Assembly: GCF_000224145.3 (NCBI RefSeq)
Contig: NC_020173.2
Coordinates: forward strand, 5,279,039 to 5,343,038
Origin: Ciona intestinalis
Taxonomy: Eukaryota; Chordata; Ascidiacea; Phlebobranchia; Cionidae
Direction: 5' to 3'
DNA: 64,000 nt
Of the stretch, positions 34,461 to 47,587 are shown in pieces; the first letter of the stretch is position 1; the number at the start of each line of letters is the position of its first letter. Below the pieces are notes generated by a model. It searched no databases, had not been told where the DNA came from, and saw only the letters and a list, made by a program, of their open reading frames with translations. The position numbers were made by a program, and so were the translations under genes.

Positions 34461-36001
34461 GGGTTACTGCCACATCATTGGAGTAGAGGTTGCATAGAGA
34501 TTGCGAACACGCATAACATCTGTACGAAATCAATTCTCTTTCAATGGCAATTTTGGAAAAGACAAAAATAGGAAAATTAAAACGGAAACAAAGAGCTCCG
34601 CACAACGTAAAAAAAACGATAAAAAGCGCCAGCGAATAAAAAAAGACATAAAATCATGTGAAGGTCGGTAGCGAACGTAAAAATAAATGAAACTGCCAAT
34701 GATTGAGAATTAATTCGCACATAATGTATACAAAACGTCCGATACCCCATGCAACCCTCTTATCCGCCGCAATGACAACCCCGTTTAAATGACCCAACAT
34801 CAGGATTTTATTTCACAGACGTTAACCCATAATATACAGTTCAGTAATTCTTTCGTTTTTAATTACAGCATGCTTAAAACAAACTGTATTGAAATCCAGT
34901 CATATTTTACCGACGTAATGACGTCACAGATATGCCCACATCATGGATTTATCAGAATATAACAGTTCATTTCGTGTAAAGTGTAATGTGTATCAATACA
35001 TACAATAAACACCACAATCCCCCCAACACCACCATACCCCACCTCATACAATAAGCACAGCAACACAGCATTCTCTACGGGCCAATATAATAATAATAAA
35101 TATTTAGAATCGCCTTTTATTTCGCCGCCGCCAACCGTCACATCGCGTCGCAATAACTATATAGTTGTTTACGAAGTGGGGAAACTGCATAAGAACGGAT
35201 TTGGGCTAACTATATCTTGCTTTAACGCAAGAATGATCGAACCGAGTGATCTCAGGAATCACTGTATCCGTCGCAAAAGCGTCGAGTTTGCGTCGCATAT
35301 TCGCGCTTGTTGTCGATTCAAAAAAGAAATGACAACATAAACCGACACCTGAAAACTTGACATTTAAAAATAATTAATTGGTTAATTTTTCTAGGCCTAA
35401 CAGGGGGCTGACATTTTATTATTTTTTGATCCCTACCCTAGTCGCAGGTTTGGCGCCTAATTGTTTTGCAGTTGGAACCCACCAGCTTTCGCTGACCGGA
35501 CTTTTAACCAACCGGCGTGTAAAGGTTTACGCAAACCAGGACGGTCTGCTGTATAGGCCTGGGTGCAATGACACGTGTTGTGTCGGCCCGGTGCAGTGTC
35601 CCGGTTCTGTCTAACTTAAACTTCCTATCAGCGATCCCTAGTTATAGCGATGTCACTTCTATCTATCTGATGCCGACTCAGGCCTTGCTGATAAGTGACA
35701 CCAGGAGTATGGGTTAAAGTTGGAGAAATCTGACCTGCGCGCACCGTTCTTATGCAGGTTGTTTACACACACACTACACAAACACACATGGAGAAATAAA
35801 ACCCAAGATTCCCAACCACGTTACATTACTAACGTGTACAAAGGTGGATTTTTAATTAATCTTTTGATCTCTGTATATACTTCCCCACGCCACACATCAT
35901 ATACCATAAACATTCAATTTTAACAAGCATTCAGTAAGTATAAGGGACTTTTTATGCTACAGCTCACATAAGTTAGTATTTACATCGACTAAGAATAAAT
36001 C
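34461..36001. other. Intergenic, no clear gene
   Basis: I see no exon set. A 78-codon frame at 35378-35614 lies in a locally GC-richer block (35440-35740) that may be an old repeat. A perfect 12-bp palindrome AACTATATAGTT lies near 35154. Confidence 0.45.
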
Positions 36002-36434
36002 CTAGTCTGGGTATGCTATGGCTCCATCTTCGTTCTTGAGCTTTTCGTTCCGTCTTTGTCTCTTTTCTGTGGAAATATAATAAACCGTTAGATTTGTTAT
36101 TTTTTTTCGTTGTTTGTATAGTCAGGTCAGGGGAAAAGAATTATAAAACCGTATGCTCACGACTCCCATAGACCGTTGTTAGTTGTTTAAAATACGACCA
36201 GAATATTTGTATATTATGTGCTAAAGGTGTCCCATCTCCCCCACCCCGCTATAATTGGTAAACGTAGTACATAACACAGATTTCGTTCAATATCGAGCGT
36301 CTTTTATACCGGACTAACATATTAAAAATACAAACAGATATGCGGTTAATTTAGGAAGGGCGATAAAGTAGGACTACACGGTTCTATAATAAAGTTACAA
36401 ACTCACTTTCAACGTTGCCACTCCAAAGCTTCAT
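36002..36434 (-). CDS. Possible two-exon micro-gene (30 aa)
   Basis: Exon 1 36407-36434 starts ATG in CCGCCGATGA, encodes MKLWSGNVE and ends at a good donor (GAAA|GTGAGT). Exon 2 36002-36066 follows acceptor TTTCCACAG and continues in phase to ...LKNEDGAIAYPD and a TAG stop. A stop codon 12 bases upstream of the ATG in the same frame limits the start. The peptide is very basic then acidic, with no signal sequence. The intron holds MITE copy 8. I do not recognise a family; it could be part of a longer gene with missed exons, or chance. Confidence 0.3.
36135..36254 (-). mobile_element. MITE family A, copy 8 (5' truncated)
   Basis: Reverse orientation, from GAATTATAAAACCGTATG to the terminus GTGTCCCATCTCCCCCACCC. 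The opposite third is missing. Confidence 0.85.
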
Positions 36435-37448
36435 CGGCGGCTGTCACTCAAGGCATCTTCATTCGTGAGCGAGATAACATTGATGTGATTTGAACACAAG
36501 ACTTCGGTCTGTATTGCTTTAGCGTAGATTCAAAAAATTCAAACTTTTACGAAATAATTCATAAATTAGCCAGCTGTAATTCAAACGTAAACATTAATAC
36601 CATGCAACAAATAAATACAAACTATTGGTCGTATATAACGTGTTCATGCTAAAATAAGCCTTGGTCATAAACTTGCCCTCGCAAACCAACATTAACTTCA
36701 CTGCTTAACGCTAATGCTTATTCTAAAAAGTCGCAACTCAAAAGAACCAGCCATGCCCCAAACTTACATGAGCAAAAACGAAAACGTGTTGGTCACGTGG
36801 AAAGCTGGGAGCTGATTGGTTAATTGCTTGCAGCAACATTGCGGATTGCGACGTAAACATGCTAAATTGGATCTCGCGCAAATTCCAGCGGCCAGTGCTG
36901 CCCTTTTAAACACTACTACGCGATTTTCATCATAGGATATGGTAAGCAGTAACTTTACATCAGGTAACACTGAGTCTATTTATAGTAACAGCGGATTGTG
37001 AAAATTACAGCAATAATTATTTTCGTCGGAATTCCTGCAACTTGTGTGAATACGTAGTAAACAATCAGTCACAATTTACTACGCTAATAATTACTGGCTT
37101 ATACGCTTTACAAAAGTTTTAAACGATTGACAAATAGACATTTCTTTAATATTTGATTATATTAATGTAGTAATTGGGGTCATGAACTTTGTGATAATGC
37201 ACTCCCTGTTGCTATGATACGTCATAATGCGCTTTATTGCAGAATACCACTAAACAATAGAATAACTAAATATCTTAAACTATATCTCAAGGTGTAATAT
37301 GTCAGCTGTGGCATAAATTAAAGGTCTAATGGCGTGTCGCGTTATAGGAACTCACCTTTTCGTTGAGATCATATTTTCATATTTAACTCATATTTAACTG
37401 TTACCGTTATCATTCCTTACTGTTTTACCTAACAAGAATCATCCAACT

Positions 37449-37492
37449 CTATGAGCAACAGACCAGGGGCAGATTTGCTAAATTTATTAGTT
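37449..37492 (+). repeat. Dispersed repeat family C, copy 1
   Basis: ATGAGCAACAGACCAGGGGC, AGATTTGC and then AATTTATTA. Similar stretches occur at 52918 and 59629. Confidence 0.55.
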
Positions 37493-37506
37493 ATTCTACA
37501 ACTAAT

Positions 37507-37690
37507 ATATAGTGGCGTGGGGGAAGATGGGACACATTTAGCACACAATATCTCAATATTCTGATTGTGTTTTAAACAATTAACAATATCTATGGAAGTC
37601 GTGTGTATGCGGTTTTAAATTCTTTGAAAATGTTTTGTTTAGTACCAAATGAAATGAAAAGGTGTCCCATCTTCCCCCACCCTAATATAT
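37507..37690 (+). mobile_element. MITE family A, copy 9
   Basis: Full-length forward copy with both termini (TAGTGGCGTGGGGGAAGATG; TCCCATCTTCCCCCACCCTA). Confidence 0.9.
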
Positions 37691-37911
37691 ATCTCCTTCG
37701 ACTGAACGGCTGCGACAAAAAAAAACACCAAAACAGTTGGATTCATTTATTGTGATACACAGATAAAATACTGTTTAAACAATTCTTACGTCGAACACTG
37801 TAATACACCCGACCACATACGATGATATTTGAAACAAAGATTTTATTCCTTGTGTTTATGTAACGGTTGTGGGCTATAACGTAAGTTTATATTTGTTTTT
37901 GTGGGTAAAAT

Positions 37912-38100
37912 TTTTGGGGAAGATAGGACACCTTTTTATTCTATTTTCTTGTCCAATTTGGGTGTAAACAAAGCACTTTCAAAAAAATATAAAACCGTGT
38001 CCTCACGACTCCCATGAACTGTTGTTAATTGTTCAAAACCCGAACAGAATATTAGGATATTTTGTGCTAAAGGTGTCCCATTCTCCCCACCCTACTATAC
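37912..38100 (-). mobile_element. MITE family A, copy 10
   Basis: Reverse copy. The first terminus is shortened to GGGGAAGATAGGACACC; the far terminus is intact (TCTCCCCACCCTACTATA). Confidence 0.85.
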
Positions 38101-38180
38101 TTCAATTTACAAGCAGTATCGACCAGTTTAATAAATTCTTGTAAAAATTCTTCGTTAAACACTTTACAACACAGTAAAAG

Positions 38181-41100
38181 TTACTGCACGCATGGAATTG
38201 TAAGCAGTTGGTCCCAATCAGTGTTCGAGTAATACACCTCGCGCTCCAACCATACGTCATAGGATTTGCGAAACTCAACCGGCAGCTCAACCCTGTAAGT
38301 TTACAGATTTAAAAAAATTCGTACAGTAGGGTGGGGGAAGATGGGACACCTTTTTATACTATTTTCTCGTCCTATTTAGTAGTAAACAAAGAACATTCAA
38401 AGAATTATAAAAACGTATCTTCACGACTCCCATAGACCATTGTTAATTGTTTAAAACAAGATCAGGATATTTAGATATTCTGTGCTAAAGGTGTCCCATC
38501 TTCCCTCATCCTACTATACTTAGATTTTTAGTTATACCGATTGAAAGTGTACAAACATGGAAAGCTCTGTTAAAAAACTAGATTTAAAAACAAGTTAAAA
38601 ATTAAAAACATTTTTTATATTTTAAATATTAAAAAAAAGAAAACATACTTCCCAAAAATCTGGGACTTAAATATTTAGAACAGAATTTAAAGGAAATTAC
38701 TTAAAAAACAGAAGCTTTTCAAACCAGCTAGCAACCAATATACAATGAAAAAAAGAGAAATTAAAAATAAAATAGTATAAAAATATATAAAAACACATGT
38801 TACATACTCTTCTTTAAGTAAATTTTGAAGATTGTTTTCCACAGGTGTATATTCATCTGTGGTTGTTGGTATGTTGGTGGAATTGGTAAGCGCAGAAGCT
38901 CCTTTGCCGTATCTTCTTACGTTGAATCGTTCAACGTTGTTACGTAAAGCGCATTCTTCCTGTTGGAAGTCCCATGGTTGGGCGTCTACGTCTAAAGTAG
39001 AAAAAACATGTATTTAAAACATGAATAAATAGTATGGTAGGGAGCACCTTTAGCACATCATATTCAAATATTCTGATCTTGTTTTACAATTAACAGCGCT
39101 CTATGGGAGCCGTGAGGATACGATTTTATAATTCTTTGAATGTTTTTTGTTTACCACCAAATGAGATAAGAAAATAGAACGAAAATGTGTCCATCTTCCC
39201 CCACGCTACTATATAATAACCTTTTACTATTACATAATGTAGACATAGTCACATAATACGCGTAAATAACTTAATTATCATTTTTATTTCTTTGCAACGA
39301 AAACAACTTACCGTTTCCGAAAGCCCAGTCGTCATGCAGACGATGACGTACTTTCTGATAGATGGCCGACATAGTTTTCATGTTGCTTTTACGCCACGCA
39401 CGCCCGAGGTACTTGGTTTGCACTTTGAGTAGTTTGAGTACATAAAGCTGGAACATTGCTTGTCGAACTTTTAAAGCTCTTTTCAGGATTGGGGCGGACT
39501 TGAATACGACCAGCATCTGTGGTAGATTGAATTAAATAAATGTAACTTGCGGTTTTATAATTCTTTGAATATTCTTTGTTTACTACCAAATGAGACAAGA
39601 AAATAGAATGAAAAGGTGTCCCATCTTACCCCACCTTACTATAAGTAAAATATACATGAAGAATAAAAACAAATCTAAAATAATATTATCTTAAGTTAAA
39701 GCCTTAAACAAAGCAAACGTATACCATGGTTCTTGAGTGTTTCCATTTTACTAATTTATTGAGAATTCGAAGCAAGTTTATACTCGAGAATAAATTTCTC
39801 CAGCAGGGAACACTGTTAGAGTCGACACCATCAAAAGTTTCGGCCGTGATCTCAGATTTTTCACCTTAAAAAAAATTCACCATTTAATGCAAACTGTAAT
39901 AAATTGGGCTAATGGGTAAAAACATCTGAAATATAGCAAATATAAAGTACAGTAATGTAAAGATAGTGTAATTTTAATTAGTTTGTACTCTGTAGTCACA
40001 AATTTGTGAAGTAAAAAATATTTAATTTTAGTCCTATTTATAACATTAAGTACAATAAAAAACTCTAATATAAATAAACGATCAATTTGTAAGTATCAGA
40101 TTGTTAAATTCGAAAGTAAGAATATAAATTCAATTTGGTTTCTTTCAAAGTAACTATGAGTTTCTTCACCCTTGTAATAAAGTTATTCAAAAATGCGAAT
40201 ACACAGTGCTTAGTTGGTTACCTATAACACAAGCTGGGAACTCCAGGCTTGGAATCATATTCTTAGTCGTGACGTATGCGACGATATTTTGGTTGAAAAA
40301 CTTGAGCACGAGGGGTATGCAGTTGGCAAATACTAAGTGTTGGCTCATATACTCAAACTGCATGGGAAGAAGGTTTAGATTAAGTTTTGTAATGCAGTAT
40401 TAATGCCGCACACTTTCTAAATGACCAGATCCTGGATGATTCACATATAACTTGGGCTCTATATATATATGGACACGGCAAAAGGTTTGTACTGAAGTGG
40501 TAACGCACATTCTGAATGAACAGCCTCATATATATATATATATATATATAGTGTAGACCAGATAGGTAAGCATGACAGGGGACCTAAGATTTATGCCAGA
40601 CGTAAACTACCTTATACTAAGTAGAGTTTGGAAAAATAACTTTAAAATTCAAAACAAAAATAAAAAATTCAAAACAAAAATCAAAACATTAAGACATAGG
40701 CCAAATAGACAATAGCTCTAACATAAATTTATTCATAAAGTTTAAAATACAGCGGCAGAATATAAAACCTATCATAAAAATATAATGCTCAGAAAGTATC
40801 AGAACATGTACAGTTAGCCAGCACATAAAACCCATGCAACACACCTGGTAAACATGGTTGAGTTTGAAATGCTTCAATAGCAGAAGTAGCATGCCAGAAA
40901 TTGACTTGACGATAATTTCTCTGTGTCTGTTTACATCGATACCAAGTCTAAGGGAAGCTACCACTGTGGACCTGTTGGGTGGGTTTAAGGTTATCAAAGT
41001 AATGTAGGGAGTTGGATTTGTGGTTTTGGAATGTTTTAGGAAAACCAAACATTATTTATAGTTAGTATAAAGTTGACTGAAATTATGTTGTAAATTTAAA

Positions 41101-44100
41101 TGTAAATGTGTTATCACATCGAATAAAAATTCTATTTTATGTGGGTGAGGTCCTTGTTGAGGACCTTTGATTTGGGAAAGAGTTGGCTCGTTATCTCATG
41201 ATTGTGCAATACACACAATTACTTACAGCATTTCTTGTGGCAGTACATCAGCTAGAATGTTAATTGAGTCGTTTTTCGCTTTAGATGTTGGAGCAGCGGC
41301 AAGCAGAATCTTCAACAAAGCGATCATGTATTGTGGTATATGTGGTAACATGGCTTGGTATAATCGCTCCGTTACACCAGTGGAAATTACCTGAGATTTA
41401 AATAATTTTAAGATGGTATTTATTTAAAAGACAAATTTTGTGGTATTGGTTTCAAAAGCTAAGCTATTTTCTGTTATTATTTTGTGAGTATAAATTATAG
41501 TGTTTGCTGAAATGGTTTCTGATTACTTTGTATGTGAAGTTTAATATCTATTTCCAAATTGCTGGGTTGATAGGTTTAATAAATTATGTAGCAAAGTATG
41601 AAATAAAGTTTTCAACAACGTTTTCTGCCGCACACACCTCTTGCTTTCCTATAGTAAGCGGACATTTTGTCATTTCCACTTCTTTTGCGATCTGTAGATC
41701 GGACATAGGTACATATGTATGCTTGCGTAAGATTTTCAAACTGTCTTTGGTGGTTTTGGGCAAGCCAGCTACAGTTGTAAGGTCACTGTAAAGATACAAA
41801 AAGGATTAGATAAACAGCTAAAAAAAGTTATAATTTCACAATTAAATATATTACAGATAATAACTAAAAAGCTGTAAAATTTAGAAAATCTGGAAGCTAA
41901 AGCTGCCGCATATTTATTTTAATATTTTTCACATATCTTGAGAGTGTAATCATTACAATTATAAAAAATCCAATATTCGTTAGTGAGTTAGTCTTACCCA
42001 GGCAATGAGAAACCAATAAATTTCTGCCGGACTTGGTTTAAAAACAATTCCACGTCTTTTTTCCTCGCTTTCGGTGTCCAAGGCAGCCCAGACACGACTT
42101 TAACATGGGGTAGGTCACTAATGTCGGGCGCTTGCTGCTCCCGTCGTAGCTGGACAATTTTTGCGGCTACTGCTGCAGCATTAGAGGTTAATGTAGGTGC
42201 GGTTTGGGTCGGCATTGGTGTCTGTAGAAAAATGGAGTCAGTTTGGTGCATTTTTTGGTCCTATTTTTTAGTTTTTCGCTTATTTATTTCATTTGCTTAA
42301 AAATTAAAAAAAAAATAAATGTAATTTTTTTAGTTAATGCAATTTTTAAAACCACAAATTTATTCAAAATAATAAAATAAATAAATTAGTAGGTAAAAGC
42401 ACAATACATGTAAAGTACAATTATAACCTTACGACACCCATACAAAACTGAACAACCCCACCCTACCCACCATCGCGCCCCCTACAGGTGCTTCTTCCAC
42501 TTTAGTTGGCGTTCCAATCACCCCTTCAGCTCCCGATGGTTCAACAGGCTCCGACTTTACGACGCCGTTCGTTTCATCCAAAGGATTATCTTTATCTCCA
42601 CTAGGTGGCAGTAAAGGTTCATCATCGATGCTCGTTACTTTTTCTTCTTCCAGAGGCTGAGAGTTTGATGGAATATTTAAAAAAATAGATTAAATTGCTG
42701 CCCTACCTTTCATGTACAGCGAATTCCTTTTTTTTGCCAAAAATGTTTTGTAAATTTTACGTTAATAAAAAAAAACAAACTATAAGCTAATTTTATCACA
42801 AGAATTAAACAGGCTAACATTAAACAAGCTATGACACTGTGTATTAATCCAACATACCGGTTCGTTTGATTTTTCCTTGTTATTCATGTTATCAGAGCTG
42901 TTGTCTTCACCAAGATCATACAGGATGCTCTGTAAGGAATGAATTAAACATTTGTGACCAAACTGTAAGTATTGTGGTAGTGGTATAGTTATAAGCAAGC
43001 ATTTTTTAGAAACCTCACTTGGATATTTAAAGTTCTTTAAGGACAACATGACAATTAGCATGAGTGTCCTTTTTATAAGGGTTGGGAAATAATAGGTATG
43101 CCTATGGCTAACAAGTAAACATGCTTTTCTAAGCAAATTGGCTATGGTTTTGTAGGTATTGTTAAAGGGGTAAAAAGTTAAAACCTTATTGTGATACAAG
43201 GTAGTATTTTGTATGCATTATTTTTATGCTCATGTGGCTTTACATTCCAATTTATTCTTATTCTATATGGCTGAGGTCTTTGAGGACCTGGGGTTTAGGC
43301 CAAAATTGGCCCATTTCCCCAACATCTTTGTGCGTTCTATAGTGGAATGCTATAGATTCCAGTGTCTTAATGGCTTTACATAACACATACTTTTCATTTA
43401 AACTTTCTTTCAAATTCAAAAATAAAATTCTCACCTTTCTTCCTCTCCTCTTCCCAGCTTGCGAAATATCGAGAAGATCAGCAGCCGATGTTGGTGGAAC
43501 AGACGCCCGCATCTCGCGGATTATCTTTAGTGGGTTTTCCTCCAACAGTGGAAGATCCAATTCCTTCCTGCGTTCTTCCATCTTGTTGTGAAGAGAGGAA
43601 TATCCACCAAGAAGGGTCTGAAATTATGAGATCAATTTTTTTTAGCTCATATATACATATTTTGAAATTATTTTTTGTAAAACTACAACTTTGCAAATTT
43701 TCGGCATTTTTTTTTGCAAATTTTCAGCACTTTTTTTACAAATTTTTTAATATTTTTGCAAATATTGACAGGCAGCAAAATAAACTTACCAAAAGTAATT
43801 TCCATAGTAGCAGAAGAACCTTTTTCATGGGTAGTATGGAAGTGGTTTGGGATGAGAACTTGCATACCATGTTAAACAAAGTAATTACAAGCGGCTCCTT
43901 GTCATTCAAGCCTTGTTCTGCGGAAACAAATAAATATAAAGATATTTTTGCAATCGTAATGTAAAACGTGGGATTAAAACTAAGACGCTTTTTTACATTT
44001 TGGGTACACAGTAAACTATACAGAGGAACAGAACTAACTTTAACTTTGCTACGTAACAAAGGTGATATTAGTACACAAACTCGAAAAAGGGGAAGCTACT

Positions 44101-46130
44101 CTAAAATAATAGTCATTATAACACACAAAAGGTACTAATCTTATTAACAACGCATGTTAAGATGTTACCATTACAAATTCTATCCAATACTGTTCAAAGT
44201 GGCATAGCTTTAATTAGAACTAATGTAATGTTACATATATATCTAAAATGTTACCAAGTTCAGTGTAGAACTCCTTCCTTAGTTTCACATTTTCATTTGA
44301 ATCATCCTCATTTTCCCGTCTTAGTGTTTCAACCATTGTGTAAATAATTATCATCAGGCTTCGTAACTCAAGACTATCAGATAGAGATAAAAGGTTGGTT
44401 TTCTTGTTGGTGGGGACAACAACAGGAGGGGTGGAACTGTGGAAATAATAGATGTTATAATATCAATAGCAATGTCACTTTGTCATTTTTTAAAGCATCT
44501 GCATACAGCACATCTGCATTATTCATTTAAAGTAGTCTGAATGAATGAATGTAACTTATACATCTCATGCCAGCTTATGAGCTACCATGTATGTTACATT
44601 TTAGGCATTTTCCTATGCCCTGAAACTTTGGGTGTTTTGCAAACTTAAACTATGCAGGTTTTTAGGTTTATGTTAAAAAAATCAGATTGGCAAAACGAGT
44701 AAAACTTGATTATGATCATAAAACTGTTAAGTGTTTACACAACTGTCAAGTTTTGAAGTCAAAATATTAGGCCTATTGCTTTAACAAAATATGCCAATTT
44801 TCTTCATGTAACGAACAGTAACTCAGTATTACTTACTTTATTTCCATCATAAGAAGTTCTTGTACAATGCTAAATATCCCAAGCTTATAAAGAAGAAAGC
44901 AATTCTCTCTACAATTCAACCTCTGCTCTTCAGCGGTCTTGCATTCACCGAATGCTCCTTGAACTAAATACAATGTCCATCTTACAGCTTCAAATCTGTG
45001 AGACACGGAATTTAGCATCATATTATTATTATTATTATTAAATGTAAGATGTGATAGTTTAGCTTGGGTTTAAATTAGGTAGTGCATGAAACAGCTTGGC
45101 TTATGTACATTTGCTAAACCATATCTTTTTCTACAATATAATAAATATTTAAAAGGCTATTTCTGTTTTAAAACAAATTAAAATGGCTCACAAAATTTAA
45201 GTTCCATTGAAAATAAAAGTAAACCAACAACACCAACTAAATTCGACTGGTGCACAGACTTTTAGACACATCAATAACAATTACCAATTATAGGTTTATA
45301 AGTTCTAAAGTCCAGCAAAGATAGAATAGCATGCATTATTTGGATAGGTCATATTACAAAAATATTTTTGAATCACAAAAATACCGTTCATTCTTGTCCA
45401 AAACATCCAGTGTTTGAACAATATGCATAACAAGGGCAGTTCTGTTTTCTTGAGAAGCACCCGCCCAACTGTCAAGCTCTACAAACAAACAAGAATCCAC
45501 TTTACACATGCTACAACATAAATTAAACCCCAATTCTTTCTGGGGCTCTCAGTTTTTGACATTATGGCAGAACTATACTCTGGTACAAAAAAATTCGAAG
45601 TTACACCAAGCATACAGCACTAGTGAAGAATCCTTCGGTACATTACACATGAGGCTTGTGGGAAGTGTTAGAGGTTGGTAGTTAGGGGGCAGGGTATAGT
45701 CATACGGGTTAGTGGTTATGCTTAGCAATTAGCAATTAAGTAGAGGAGGTTTTTTTACCAGCATTTCTCAAACATTGCTGTCTATGTTTTGTACTCTGTA
45801 AGGGGGGCAGGGCTAGTGGTTAAGGTCTTGTAGTTTATTGTAATGTTTAGCGCCTATATCAGACATATGATAACGTAGGCAAGGAAGTTAGTCTTCAAAA
45901 TTTGGACATGAAGTGGTAAACATAATATGTAGTTTAATGTAAAGATGTATTTAAACAAGGACATATATACCTCTTGATTTTAGTAGCTTTGCAAAGCTAT
46001 CCTTGTTGAATTGAAATTCTGCTTCCTCTGAATACGTGTACAGTTCGCTTATTTCATGAGCATAAGCATCTGAATCGTCGTATAAAAACTCCAAATCTGC
46101 TTCTGTCTCTTTGGCATTGCCGTTCGCCAT
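38181..46130 (-). CDS. STRIP1: Striatin-interacting protein (STRIP1/2, FAM40 family)
   Basis: Seventeen exons on the minus strand, from the start: 46130-45971, 45478-45385, 44995-44837, 44436-44255, 43917-43790, 43617-43435, 42929-42858, 42656-42486, 42221-41998, 41785-41638, 41390-41227, 40971-40845, 40357-40222, 39864-39725, 39516-39312, 38991-38808 and 38292-38181 (2589 nt, 862 aa; human STRIP1 837). The start ATG is in a CACAATGG context; an upstream in-frame TTG is not used. Diagnostic blocks are DLEFLYDDSD (N-terminus), PMKKVLLLLWKLLL, GLPWTPKARKKDVELFLNQ, PQYMIALLKILLAAAPTSKA, RLGIDVNRHREIIVKSISG, LLLLKHFKLNHVYQFEYM and MLVVFKSAPILKRALKV. N1221 and DUF3402 regions are therefore both complete. 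STRIP is the structural core of STRIPAK, joining PP2A, striatin and MST kinases. The acidic linker in exons 7-8 is lineage-specific. Which vertebrate paralogue is closer is not decidable here. Confidence 0.96.
38322..38520 (-). mobile_element. MITE family A, copy 11 (best-preserved reverse copy)
   Basis: In STRIP intron 16, next to exon 17. Both termini match over about 30 bp (CAGTAGGGTGGGGGAAGATG; CCCATCTTCCCTCATCCTAC). Confidence 0.9.
39033..39215 (+). mobile_element. MITE family A, copy 12
   Basis: In STRIP intron 15. A deletion removes about 14 bp of the left terminus (TATGGTAGGGAGCACC); the right terminus is CATCTTCCCCCACGCTACTA. Confidence 0.85.
39548..39644 (+). mobile_element. MITE family A, copy 13 (right half only)
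   Basis: In STRIP intron 14, from GGTTTTATAATTCTTTGAAT to the terminus CCCATCTTACCCCACCTTAC. The left half is missing, about 30 bases beyond exon 15. Confidence 0.85.
40528..40551. repeat. (TA)n microsatellite
   Basis: About eleven TA dinucleotides in STRIP intron 12. Confidence 0.85.
41135..41200 (+). repeat. Dispersed repeat family D, copy 3
   Basis: TTTTATGTGGGTGAGGTCCT, then TGTTGAGGACCTTTGATTTG and GTTGGCTCG. It includes an AGGTCCT/AGGACCT hairpin. STRIP intron 11. Confidence 0.55.
43250..43312 (+). repeat. Dispersed repeat family D, copy 4
   Basis: TTCTATATGGCTGAGGTCTT, then TGAGGACCTGGGGTTTAGGC and CAAAATTGGCCC, parallel to the copies at 24628 and 41135. STRIP intron 6. Confidence 0.55.
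44543..44602 (-). repeat. SINE-like family B, internally shortened copy
   Basis: On the minus strand: GTAACATACATGGTAGCTCA, then TAAGCTGGCATGAGATGTAT and AAGTTACATTCATTCATTC. It matches both ends of the copy at 53918 but lacks its middle. STRIP intron 3. Confidence 0.7.
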
Positions 46131-47587
46131 TGTGGATAAATGTAACGAATCAAAACTTGCACAATCACCCAAGTAGGAGCATATTTGTATTAAACCAAAT
46201 TAAATGCGTACAAATACAACCTCTTTTTAACAGTAACTTACAAACTTTGGTGCAGCTAAATATTTCATTGAAAACAAAATATACACAACAGAGAAGAACT
46301 GTATTATGAATGTGCACGTAGTTGATAACATCGTTAAAAAGATGATTTCTATGTAATTTCTAAAGCGCAGGCATTTCATGGCACTTCTTTCCAAAAGTAC
46401 AAATAAGCTATTTTATTCTCAGTTTGGTTTGAAAACTATTGTCTAGTATTACACATTAAATAATTTTCTTTCTTTTAAACATAAATTTCCGCTTACTTAT
46501 AAACCTAAACGTACTAAACGTGTGTACCGTGCGGCCATTGCACCGGCCCTATAATTCCAAAATAAAACTTCACTTTGAATTTATTACCGACCACAATAAG
46601 ACTACAACTGCATACAGTACGTAGTGGCTGTAACTTCATTAACTACCTGTCGTCTCCCTAATCATTGCGCTTGTATATAGGTTACTGTACAAAGTATTCC
46701 AACCACAACACACACGATTAACAGTTAAACACGATTTATTGAAAGAAGTTGTATATGCTGACGAACGTAAGATAACAAAGGACTTGATAAATCTCGGTTT
46801 GAATTTCATATAACAACGGCAGAGTTATAAAACAATGCTAAAATAGGGTCAAATTGTTTTATATCGTTGGTTTCAGTGCGTTTAGGATTGAGTTTCGCTT
46901 CTTAAAGAGAAAAATACAGCGCAAAAAAAGATAAAACAATACAGTGACGGGGTAAAAACTAAGAAGCGAAAATTTGTTCGGTCCCCAGGAAAATAGAAAA
47001 TAAATAGAGCATGCTACGGTATGGTACAACATGTAGAATTATCTAAAAAGTTCAAATAAGAATATGGAATGAAAGGAGACCGAGAGAAATCGACAGTACG
47101 TGCAGTATACACCCTCGCAAAAAATCAAAACTTTTTTTGTCGTTTTTAAAATCGAAAATTATAAATGAAAAGGCTTCGTAACCTTAATAAAGTGATTGTT
47201 CGAAACGATGCAAAACACGAAAGTGAAATTGAAATAAAATGCTAAAGGTGAAAATATGGTAAATGTATTGAAATCTGATACCCATGCTTAGACAACAGTA
47301 AAAACTAAGCGCCTAAATTTGGTGGCAATATTGTAAAGAAATTTTGCGCCAGGTATTTAACCAGTTCAAATGAAAATGTATTCAATTGTTACAATCTTGG
47401 AAAATTTAAAGGACATTTTTTTTTTTTTCATGGTGGTGCAAAATTGAAAAATTACCTAAAATGATTTCCGTTTCGAATACGTTAGTGGGTGTGGATAATA
47501 AAGCGTGAAAGAAATTGTTTTGATGGTTGTGCTGTGCTCGAACCTACGGCGCTGTCAGCTTTAAAATCTGTGGCTTGCGTGTATCCA
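46131..47587. other. STRIP 5' flank and agrin 3' UTR
   Basis: No coding gene. Agrin is transcribed towards STRIP on the same strand. A minus-strand AATAAA at 46735-46740 would give agrin an 850-base 3' UTR and leave about 600 bases for the STRIP promoter. Confidence 0.55.

Larger units (their letters stand above)
36435..38180. other. Spacer upstream of the micro-gene and downstream of STRIP
   Basis: No coding gene seen. It holds two MITE copies and one family C fragment (37449). The 3' UTR of the STRIP gene must lie just below 38181; MITE copy 10 begins 80 bases beyond its stop codon. Confidence 0.5.

Noticed and set aside
46130..46172. STRIP start 14 codons further upstream
   Set aside because: The upstream codon is TTG, while ATG at 46130 has a strong initiation context.
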